Below, piece after piece: positions 1 to 6,152 of a DNA stretch of 41,703 nt. The notes beneath the pieces were generated by a model. The model was not told where the DNA came from, searched no databases, and was given only the letters and a program-made list of their open reading frames with translations. Position 1 is the stretch's first letter. The number at the start of each line of letters is the position of its first letter. The stretch comes from a virus, in IMG/VR virus record IMGVR_UViG_3300042485_000654, positions 1 to 41,703 of that record. One strand, given 5' to 3'. Made by a program: the position numbers and the translations under genes.

Positions 1-390
1 GGCGACGACGAACGTGGTATGATGATATTAGAATGGGGCGGCAAGCCAGAGTTTAAAACATGGCCGGGCCAACCTGTTTATAGAACATATAAACTTAGTC
101 AAATTATTGATAAGCCCGACGAACTGTTAAAAGAAAAAATGCATTGCCGTGTTACCATTGATTTGCCTATTAGTTTTGAAGAAGCAAACTTTATCAAAGA
201 AACATTTGTACCTCAGTATAATCTCCGAGAGCTTATGTTAATTCCGGAGAAAGTTGAAGTTGATGCACAGTCTACACCTATAGACATTAACTTTGAAAGT
301 GTTGACACTATTGTCATGAATCAAATTAATGCAATTGAAAGTGATGCATTTGATAAAGCTCTATTATTAAACATTTATAATAACCTATGA
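1..390 (+). CDS. 47: gp47-like recombination nuclease subunit (SbcD/Mre11 family), C-terminal part only
   Basis: The reading frame is open at the left edge, so the start of the gene lies outside the window and only about the last 129 residues are present. No catalytic metallophosphoesterase motif falls in the visible part, so the call rests mainly on context. Its TGA stop overlaps the ATG of a clear gp46/SbcC gene (ATGA at 387-390), the translationally coupled 47-46 arrangement of T4-like phages. In that family gp47 is the Mre11-like nuclease that works with gp46 to resect DNA ends for recombination-dependent replication. The visible part would be the C-terminal tail that contacts the partner ATPase. 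An internal ATG at 19 is not taken as the start because the frame continues upstream. Confidence 0.75.
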   Translation, partial: GDDERGMMILEWGGKPEFKTWPGQPVYRTYKLSQIIDKPDELLKEKMHCRVTIDLPISFEEANFIKETFVPQYNLRELMLIPEKVEVDAQSTPIDINFESVDTIVMNQINAIESDAFDKALLLNIYNNL

Positions 391-2165
391 TAAAGATTAA
401 AGATTTAACTGTTAGAAACTTCATGAGTGTTGGGGCTCAGACTCAGGCTATCACATTTGATAAAGGTCAACTGACTCTTGTTCTAGGTGAGAATTTAGAT
501 CTAGGAGGCGACGATAGCGGTGCCCGCAATGGTACAGGTAAGACTACCATTATTAACGGACTCAGCTATGCTATCTACGGCACGGCCTTAACCAACATCA
601 AGAAAGACAACCTTGTTAACAAGATCAACAACAAAGGTATGTTGTGTACTGTAACATTTGAAAAAGACGGTCAAGAATATCATATCGAAAGAGGGCGTAA
701 ACCTAACGTACTCAAGTTTAGTGTTAACGGGCAAGAGCAGGCAACAGAAACAACCGACGAAGCACAGGGCGACAGTAGAGAAACACAAAAGGCCATTGAA
801 GAAGTATTTGGTATGAGTCATGAAATGTTCAAGCACCTCGTGGCATTGAACACGTATACTGAACCGTTCCTTAGCATGAAGGCTGCTGATCAACGGGCTG
901 TTATTGAACAACTGTTAGGTATTACTCAGTTAAGTGAAAAAGCAGAGTCTCTTAAAGAAGCAATTAGAATCAGCAAAGACTCTATTGCAACTGAAAATAC
1001 AAAAATAGAAACAATTAAAGCATCTAACGATCGAATTCAACAAAGTATCGAATCGTTAGAGCGCAAACAACGGCTGTGGGAAGAGCAACACGAAACAGCT
1101 CTTACTAATTTGACCAAGGCAATAGAAAAACTTTTAGATATTAACATCGATGAAGAAATTGCCAATCAGAGATCACTAGTTGAATGGACAAAAAGCAAAA
1201 AGGAACGTGATAGCCTAACCGCTTTAATTGCCAAACAAACTAGTACACTAGAACGTGAACAAAAGAATTTAGACAAGTTAGAACGTGAATTAACAACACT
1301 AGCAGATCACAAGTGTCATAGCTGTGGTCAAGACATTCACGATGTCAAGCATGACGAAATGATGACCGCAAAGGTCAAACAGGTCGAAGAAAGCCACGGT
1401 CATATTAAAACGTATAGTGAAGAACTAAGTGAGCTTAACGAAGCTATTAGTTTAGTTAGTGAGCTTGGTGCTTGCCCAAGTGTCATTTACGACAATCTAG
1501 AACAGGCACTAAATCATAAAAACACACTTAGTGGACTAGAGCGTGATCTGGAAGTAAAGGTTAACGAAAACAATCCTTATGTTGAACAGATTAGCGAATT
1601 GCAAAACACAGCGGTACAGGAAATCAATTATAATAATGTAAATGATCTAGTTAGAGTAAAAGATCATCAAGAATTCTTACACAAGTTATTAACTAACAAA
1701 GATTCGTTTATTCGTAAGCGTATCATTGATCAGAATCTAGCATATCTAAATCAGCGATTGACCTATTATCTAGATAAAATAGGTCTCCCTCACTTGGTAG
1801 AATTTCAAAATGACCTAAGTGTTATTATTACACAATTAGGTCAAGACTTAGACTTTGATAATTTAAGCCGAGGCGAACGTAATCGCTTGATATTATCAAT
1901 GTCATGGGCATTTCGTGATGTGTGGGAAAATCTATATCAAGCTATTAACTTACTATTCATTGACGAACTAGTTGATTCGGGCATGGATGCTAGTGGTGTT
2001 GAATCTAGTATTGCAGTTCTTAAGAAGATGACCCGTGAACGCAACAAGAATGTGTTCTTGATTTCGCATAGGGATGACTTAACCAGTAGGGTAAATCATG
2101 TGCTTAAGGTGATTAAAGAAAACGGATTCACTAGTTATTCAACAGATGTGGAGATTGTTGATTGA
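387..2165 (+). CDS. 46: gp46-like recombination endonuclease subunit (SbcC/Rad50 family ATPase)
   Basis: This is an SMC/Rad50-type ATPase of 592 residues, the usual size for T4-family gp46. Seen in the sequence are a Walker A motif near residues 46-54 (NGTGKTT), long coiled-coil arms rich in Glu, Lys and Gln on both sides of a zinc hook (C310-x-x-C313), an ABC signature near 493 (LSRGER), a Walker B near 522-527 (LLFIDE) and a switch His in ISHRDD near 561. With gp47 it should form the complex that processes DNA ends to 3' single strands for phage recombination and possibly host DNA breakdown. It starts inside the stop of gene 47, and its own stop overlaps the TTG of the next gene, so three genes are coupled. 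Confidence 0.95.
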   Translation: MIKIKDLTVRNFMSVGAQTQAITFDKGQLTLVLGENLDLGGDDSGARNGTGKTTIINGLSYAIYGTALTNIKKDNLVNKINNKGMLCTVTFEKDGQEYHIERGRKPNVLKFSVNGQEQATETTDEAQGDSRETQKAIEEVFGMSHEMFKHLVALNTYTEPFLSMKAADQRAVIEQLLGITQLSEKAESLKEAIRISKDSIATENTKIETIKASNDRIQQSIESLERKQRLWEEQHETALTNLTKAIEKLLDINIDEEIANQRSLVEWTKSKKERDSLTALIAKQTSTLEREQKNLDKLERELTTLADHKCHSCGQDIHDVKHDEMMTAKVKQVEESHGHIKTYSEELSELNEAISLVSELGACPSVIYDNLEQALNHKNTLSGLERDLEVKVNENNPYVEQISELQNTAVQEINYNNVNDLVRVKDHQEFLHKLLTNKDSFIRKRIIDQNLAYLNQRLTYYLDKIGLPHLVEFQNDLSVIITQLGQDLDFDNLSRGERNRLILSMSWAFRDVWENLYQAINLLFIDELVDSGMDASGVESSIAVLKKMTRERNKNVFLISHRDDLTSRVNHVLKVIKENGFTSYSTDVEIVD

Positions 2166-2392
2166 CCACAGAAAGCCACGACAAAATGATTGCTGCTTTT
2201 CAGGAATATTTTAAGTGGCAGGAACGATTTGAATACAAAGGCTCTGACGAAGCAGGCATTAAGGCAAGATATTGGCTCAGCGAAATACGCAATGAAGCCA
2301 GTATCAGAAGAGTAGAAATACAGGCAAAGCGTGAAGAACGCAAACAAGCCAGAAAAGGCATGATAGGCAGACCCAAGAAACTAACTAAGTGA
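2162..2392 (+). CDS. Small basic conserved-type phage protein, function unknown
   Basis: A 76-residue, mostly helical protein with many charged residues and a basic C terminus. The last residues contain GRPKK, which resembles the core of an AT-hook minor-groove binding motif, so weak nucleic-acid binding is possible. The start taken is TTG at 2162, which overlaps the gp46 stop (TTGA) and implies translational coupling. An in-frame ATG at 2186 would give a protein eight residues shorter. The stop abuts the ATG of the next gene with no gap. I do not recognise a characterised family. Small proteins of this look occur beside gene 46 in marine T4-like phages (from memory). Confidence 0.7.
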   Translation: MTTESHDKMIAAFQEYFKWQERFEYKGSDEAGIKARYWLSEIRNEASIRRVEIQAKREERKQARKGMIGRPKKLTK

Positions 2393-2821
2393 ATGTCATG
2401 GTACTATCAAGATCAACTAATCGAACACCTTCCCGAAGAATGCGTGGGATTTGTTTATCTTATTACTAATATTACCACTGGCAGAAAATACATAGGCAAA
2501 AAACTAGCCAAATTCTCCAAGACTAGCTATAAAACAGTAAAATTAAAAAACGGCACTAAAAAGAAAAAGAAGATACGTTCTAAAATAGACAGCGATTGGC
2601 GTGATTATTACGGGTCAAACGTTGAATTAAGCAAGGACGTAGAACAATTAGGCAAAGAAAACTTCCGTAGAGACATACTATTTTACTGCACATCCAAGGC
2701 GCAATGCTCATATATAGAAGCTAGAGAACAATTCACCCACAAAGTTTTAGAATCAAAAGACTATTATAACGGTCAGATTTCTGTCCGTGTACATGGTTCG
2801 CATATACTCAAAGGCCAATAA
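2393..2821 (+). CDS. GIY-YIG nuclease-like protein
   Basis: A 142-residue protein with a GIY-YIG-type N terminus: VYLITN near residue 21 followed by KYIGKK near 33, the paired strands that define the family. A lysine-rich stretch (about residues 49-63) and the DWRDYYGSN segment follow, then a Glu in an IEAREQF helix that could be the metal-binding catalytic Glu. It starts at the base after the upstream stop. T4-like phages carry several GIY-YIG enzymes (Seg homing endonucleases, DenA). This one is short and has no recognisable C-terminal DNA-binding domain, so it may be a resident nuclease rather than a mobile element. A coding-like fragment in the same frame lies downstream (2867-3013). Confidence 0.75.
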   Translation: MSWYYQDQLIEHLPEECVGFVYLITNITTGRKYIGKKLAKFSKTSYKTVKLKNGTKKKKKIRSKIDSDWRDYYGSNVELSKDVEQLGKENFRRDILFYCTSKAQCSYIEAREQFTHKVLESKDYYNGQISVRVHGSHILKGQ

Positions 2822-2866
2822 TTCAGGCAATTTAACTGCCAAATAAGCCCGCACCGGCGTTGTTAG

Positions 2867-3013
2867 TGTGCCCTTAAAGCTGGATCTCGGATCGCAGTCA
2901 ATGGAATTCCCTACTTGGCAGAGGGGTTGTACAGTAGTATCCTTAACAGGACCACAATCGGATATGCCTACAGAACCGGTTTACTGTACAAGAAAGTATT
3001 ATATCAAGGCTAA
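2867..3013 (+). pseudogene. Possible remnant of a DNA-binding (NUMOD/HTH-like) module
   Basis: Forty-eight open codons between TAG (2864) and TAA (3011), with no ATG; only internal TTG codons could start it. The translation reads like protein, with a segment containing VNGIPYLAEG followed by LNRTTIGYAYRTG. This resembles, by eye, the NUMOD1-type DNA-binding repeats found after GIY-YIG or HNH homing nuclease domains. It lies in the same frame as the GIY-YIG gene at 2393, separated from it by two stops (2819 and 2864), so it could be a severed C-terminal domain. The identification is weak, and the stretch overlaps an inverted repeat that may instead reflect RNA structure. Confidence 0.25.
2927..2991. 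repeat. Perfect 10-bp inverted repeat with inner stem
   Basis: TTGTACAGTA at 2927-2936 is the exact reverse complement of TACTGTACAA at 2982-2991. Inside, GTATCC (2937-2942) can pair with GGATAT (2960-2965) with one G-U pair. Together they would form a branched stem of about 65 nt in RNA. There is no T-run after it, so it is not a terminator. Confidence 0.5.
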
Positions 3014-3159
3014 AGATGGGAGAAAAACCCACGGTTGTTATGCAAGACTGCGTTTGTGTAGCAATCCGCCGTCATTAATAAGACTTGGCTCGAGGTACCG
3101 GATGACCGCCTCTGTAATCGCCATAACGCCGTATGTACTGTGCAACTCGCATAATGCTT

Positions 3160-3297
3160 CTTAGCCCGCAAGGGCTAAGTATGACTGAACAATCTGCATA
3201 ATACTTAAATTGCTTCGCAATTACAATAGTCAACAATGTTTAGAAGAAAGAAAATTCGTTGAGCGATAGCGATAACGAATGTGAGCTTCAGCTCACA
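3160..3297. repeat. Cluster of four compact hairpins upstream of a late promoter
   Basis: Four separate inverted repeats follow one another. CTTAGCCC-GCAA-GGGCTAAG (3160-3179) has an 8-bp stem and a GNRA loop. AATTGC-TTC-GCAATT (3208-3222) has a 6-bp stem. ATTCGTT (3254-3260) pairs with AACGAAT (3274-3280) around a loop containing a direct AGCGAT repeat. TGTGAGC-TTCA-GCTCACA (3280-3297) has a 7-bp stem. None has a terminator T-run. The sequence between is AT-rich and does not read as protein. Confidence 0.65.
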
Positions 3298-3301
3298 ATA
3301 C

Positions 3302-3309
3302 AATAAATA
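3302..3309 (+). promoter_or_regulatory. T4-type late promoter box (AATAAATA)
   Basis: AATAAATA differs from the T4 late consensus TATAAATA at the first base and has no -35 element, as expected for gp55/gp33-directed transcription. Predicted start near 3315, 16 bases before the ATG at 3331. Confidence 0.55.
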
Positions 3310-3330
3310 ACATACTATCTGTGAGTAAAC

Positions 3331-4800
3331 ATGCGTGTAAGCAATATATTATTTGAACAACATATGAATAATTCTAATAAAATTCTATTAGAATCATGTC
3401 ATGGCCTTGATCAAGAACAACGTGTAGTCGTTGAAGGCATTTATAATGAATTACTGCCTTTAATCGAAGCTAGTCTTAGTCCCGATCAAATCAAATCTAT
3501 ATTTGGTGCTGTAGAAAAGTCTGCTACTGACGCAGGCGGTAATAGAACCATGTTAGGCAAGGGCGTTGATGTCGGTAAGAAAGCCAACGAAATTGTTGAT
3601 AACATAGGCAAGTGGCTACAAAACACAACTCCGGTTAAGGCTTTTGATCAAAAGTTTGATGATTTAAAAAGAAAAATTAATACTAAATTTCCAGATTCAA
3701 AAATACTAGATGCTGTATCTAACATGGGCATATGGGCTCAAGAGAATCCTGGAAAAACCGCAGCAATTATTGGAGTACTTACTGCTATTGCTTCATTGGC
3801 AGGCGGGCCAGTTGGAGGTGCAATTGCTGGTCAAGTGCTGCGGGGATCTGTAGAATTACTCAAAGGTGAAAAACTTTCCACAGCCATTGGCAAAGGTGTT
3901 AAGACAGCGGCCTACGGTTTCATTGCTGGCAAGACATTTGAACTATTAGGCGATGCAATCAAAGACGGTGCGCAAGTAGTCAAAGATAACTTATTTCCAA
4001 ACGCTCTTCGCCTAAATATGAAATCTGTTTTTGATGAAGTTGGCGGAGAACTAGGTACTCGTTGGGCTAATTTTGAAATTAAAGGTCTGGTAGGCAGGCC
4101 TGAAGACATAAACACTGCTAAAAAATTATTTGCCGAAGCTGGGCAATATTGGAAAGCAGGCGATTATGAACAAAGTGCAGCCACTTGGAAATCGTTAGAA
4201 GGCATGATTGCCGATACATTTAAAGATCCGGAATACATAGCTCAGATAGCCTCTGACCAAGCTAGCAGAACAATGATTAGTCAAGCAGCACAGGCTGCTC
4301 AAGAAGCTACAAAATATCTCGGAGCGGCTGCACAAGGTGCTGTAGCTGCTGCTGGAACTAAAGGCAGTCTAGCTAAAAAAGAATCAATAACCCGCCAAAC
4401 TCGCCCGTTAAGCGAAGGTCAAGTATATTTAATATTCAATCGTGTTGTATCTTCGCAGCTCAATGAAGGGCCAATGGATGCTATTAAAGGCTTTGCCGGC
4501 AAGGCTATGGACAAAGTTCGAACAGCGGGCACTAACTTAACAACTAAAATTACCGCAGACAAATTAAATTCAGCTTGGCAAAAAGCAGGAGCTCCCGCTG
4601 ACAGTGAAGAACTTAAAAAGTTTTTAATCAGTCAGGGAGTTGATGCTACTGTAATAGATACAGTATATAAATCTTTAAAGATAGTTGGTGGAGCTGCATC
4701 TGTTTATGCACAAGTTAAAACAGACCTAGCTAACCTAGATAAGAAAAGCAAACAACGCCTTGCATCCTACCTACAAAAACAATTAGGAACCGTAAAATGA
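3331..4800 (+). CDS. Predicted virion-internal (head) protein with capsid-targeting-like N terminus
   Basis: A 489-residue Ala/Gly-rich protein. Its N terminus MRVSNILFEQ resembles the short amphipathic capsid-targeting peptides of T4 internal proteins, with a candidate gp21 cleavage site L-F-E9|Q10. Two more L-x-E sites, PLSE362|G and QLNE379|G, sit before a segment (GPMDAIKGF) that is similar to the N terminus of the next gene's product. Glycine-rich hydrophobic helices lie around residues 140-205. The last roughly 35 residues (YAQVK, LDKKSKQR) recur in the next gene's product. A late promoter lies just upstream, and the stop overlaps the next ATG (ATGA). No catalytic motif is recognised. 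Packaging into the head is inferred; an unrelated structural role is possible. Confidence 0.6.
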   Translation: MRVSNILFEQHMNNSNKILLESCHGLDQEQRVVVEGIYNELLPLIEASLSPDQIKSIFGAVEKSATDAGGNRTMLGKGVDVGKKANEIVDNIGKWLQNTTPVKAFDQKFDDLKRKINTKFPDSKILDAVSNMGIWAQENPGKTAAIIGVLTAIASLAGGPVGGAIAGQVLRGSVELLKGEKLSTAIGKGVKTAAYGFIAGKTFELLGDAIKDGAQVVKDNLFPNALRLNMKSVFDEVGGELGTRWANFEIKGLVGRPEDINTAKKLFAEAGQYWKAGDYEQSAATWKSLEGMIADTFKDPEYIAQIASDQASRTMISQAAQAAQEATKYLGAAAQGAVAAAGTKGSLAKKESITRQTRPLSEGQVYLIFNRVVSSQLNEGPMDAIKGFAGKAMDKVRTAGTNLTTKITADKLNSAWQKAGAPADSEELKKFLISQGVDATVIDTVYKSLKIVGGAASVYAQVKTDLANLDKKSKQRLASYLQKQLGTVK

Positions 4801-5885
4801 AAATCACAGAAATATTAGTAGAAAATCAACAAGTAGATGAAGGTCCACTCCTAAATAAAATTGGGGCTGGCATTGGCAAGGCAGCAGGCACAGTTGCTAA
4901 AGGCATAGGAGCCGTAGCAGGCGGCGTTGTGGGCGCAGGTAAAGCTCTAGCAAAAGGTTATCAAGCAGGCAAATCTACAGTAGGCGGAGCTGGAGATGAT
5001 GAAGAAGCAGATACTGGAGCAGCACCAGCGTCTAATACAGCATCGGCTGGAACAACTCCTACAGCTAAAACAGCTCTAAAAACTAAGACAACTCCAACGG
5101 CAGGAGGTGCAGCAACTAGTGCTCCAACAAGCAATGCTGCACCAACAAGCAATGCTGCACCAACAAGCAATGCTGTTCCAGCAGCAGGTGGTACTGCCTA
5201 TGCTCAGGTTAAAGCAAACATTGACAAACTTGATAAGAAAGGCAAGCAAAGAATTTTAGCCGCTCTACAAAAAGAAGTAGGTGCAGCACCAGCTGCTAAG
5301 CCAGCGGCTCCTGCCGCAAAACCGGCAGCAGGTAACGCAGAAGCTCCAGCTGATAGTGGAGCAATGACTAACATGGCAGGTCAACTGGCAAAAGCAGGAG
5401 CATCTACGAAACCTAATACAATGGCTAATACTCCTACTAGCAAAACTAATAAAGCTAAACCAGGTAATCCAAATGCTGCCGCAGCACCAGCTGCTGAACC
5501 TGCGCCGCCAGCACCAGCTGCTGAACCAGTAGCACCGACTAAACCCGCGGCAGGTGCAACTACAACTGCACCGAGTGGTGAAAAAGTTCTTGCAAATCCT
5601 GTAGCCACTGTAGGAACTAAACGTGCAACTAATATTGGTCAAGCAACGTTTGATAAAGAGACAGGTAAAGCACTTCCTGGACAAGCTCTTAATGCTATTC
5701 GTAAGAAAGCAGAGTACGGTACAGGTGCATTAGGTGCTGCAAGAAAGAGAATCAAAGCTGGCGCAGCAGCACCGACTGCTCAAGAATCAATTGATGCTGA
5801 TCGTAGAAACATTATGGGAACTTCAAAACCTGCAAAGGCTAGAGAAAAAGTTTCAGAAAGTTTTAGTCTGTTTAAAAAACGTTAA
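4797..5885 (+). CDS. Ala/Pro-rich predicted internal head protein
   Basis: A 362-residue low-complexity protein rich in Ala, Pro, Thr and Lys, with AAPAAKPA-type linkers. The N terminus MKITEILVEN followed by QQVDEGP offers two gp21-type sites, L-V-E9|N and V-D-E15|G, after which comes a glycine-rich amphipathic stretch (about residues 19-60). A copy of the upstream protein's C-terminal module (YAQVK, LDKKGKQR) lies near residues 134-160. A tandem PTSNAA repeat lies near residues 110-127. It is translationally coupled to the gene before and followed by a strong terminator. I infer a protein packaged in the capsid and trimmed by the prohead protease. Its biochemical activity is unknown. Confidence 0.6.
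   Translation: MKITEILVENQQVDEGPLLNKIGAGIGKAAGTVAKGIGAVAGGVVGAGKALAKGYQAGKSTVGGAGDDEEADTGAAPASNTASAGTTPTAKTALKTKTTPTAGGAATSAPTSNAAPTSNAAPTSNAVPAAGGTAYAQVKANIDKLDKKGKQRILAALQKEVGAAPAAKPAAPAAKPAAGNAEAPADSGAMTNMAGQLAKAGASTKPNTMANTPTSKTNKAKPGNPNAAAAPAAEPAPPAPAAEPVAPTKPAAGATTTAPSGEKVLANPVATVGTKRATNIGQATFDKETGKALPGQALNAIRKKAEYGTGALGAARKRIKAGAAAPTAQESIDADRRNIMGTSKPAKAREKVSESFSLFKKR
5124..5177 (+). repeat. Three tandem 18-base repeats within a coding region
   Basis: The unit CCAACAAGCAATGCTGCA occurs at 5124-5141 and 5142-5159, with a third copy at 5160-5177 ending in TT rather than CA. It encodes repeated PTSNAA. The near-identity at DNA level suggests recent slippage expansion. Confidence 0.85.
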
Positions 5886-5891
5886 CAAACA

Positions 5892-5917
5892 AAAAAGGAC
5901 TCCTAGGAGTCCTTTTT
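5892..5917. terminator. Bidirectional terminator between convergent operons
   Basis: A perfect 26-base palindrome: five A, then GGACTCCTAGGAGTCC, then five T. It reads as a GC-rich hairpin followed by a T-run on both strands. It lies 6 bases after the stop of the + gene (5885) and 4 bases after the stop of the - strand gene (5922), exactly where two converging transcripts need to end. Confidence 0.9.
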
Positions 5918-5921
5918 ACTA

Positions 5922-6152
5922 TTAGAAGAATGGTAATCCACTTTTCTTAGTTGTTTCTAGATTTTCTTTTATGAGTTCGCCAATCAATTGTCTTTCCTCC
6001 CAACTGAGCAGCATTGCTTCCCAATAACTCATACCACGCATATACCAACAGATTTTTAAAATATCTCGTTTAATTTCCTTGGCCTCTTTTTCCAGCTGCT
6101 GAACCCAAAGTAGAATCTCCGGCTGAGGAAGAGTTAAGATCCTACTACGAAA
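5922..6152 (-). CDS. -1 frame extension of gp26, probable tail-assembly chaperone reached by frameshift
   Basis: On the minus strand a second frame overlaps the end of gp26 and runs 76 codons to TAA at 5924-5922. It reads as real protein: a charged helix (LWVQQLEKEAKEIKRDI), then YMRGMSYWEAMLLSWEERQ and a tail ending SGLPFF. From the preceding in-frame TGA there is no ATG, GTG or TTG until ATG at 6041, which would discard the first half of the segment. The frame is exactly the one entered by a -1 slip on A-AAT-TTT in gp26. The fusion would be about 361 residues. Lambda G/GT-type tape measure chaperones have this layout. Alternatively, the 39-codon product from 6041 may be made independently. 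Confidence 0.65.
   Translation of the reverse strand, partial: FRSRILTLPQPEILLWVQQLEKEAKEIKRDILKICWYMRGMSYWEAMLLSWEERQLIGELIKENLETTKKSGLPFF

Larger units (their letters stand above)
2822..3330. other. 509-base region with no convincing gene; structured or decayed sequence
   Basis: No reading frame here has a good start, ribosome site and protein-like composition. It begins with a GGCA/TGCC hairpin (2826-2840) without a T-run, so it is a poor terminator. It then holds a 10-bp inverted repeat (2927-2936 with 2982-2991), a TGGG/CCCA hairpin near 3017, a bulged stem (GAGG, TAC bulge, CGG, ATGA loop, CCG, CCTC at 3092-3112) and four compact hairpins (3160-3297) before the late promoter at 3302. 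Two short protein-like stretches occur: 48 codons on + (2867-3013) and 28 codons on - (3124-3038). It may be a structured RNA, the remains of an inserted gene, or both. Confidence 0.6.

Noticed and set aside
2868-3164. 98-codon open frame on the + strand
   Set aside because: No ribosome site, odd composition for this genome, and it runs through inverted repeats and competes with other frames; described as a structured region instead.
2822-3330. Group I intron, tRNA or tmRNA in the gap after the GIY-YIG gene
   Set aside because: No recognisable intron core motifs, no split gene, no cloverleaf with T-loop; only generic stems were found.
4961-5684. Three minus-strand open frames (65-140 codons) opposite the Ala/Pro-rich gene
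   Set aside because: Their cysteine/serine- or alanine/valine-rich translations mirror GCA/GCT repeats of the real gene; no starts or ribosome sites support them.
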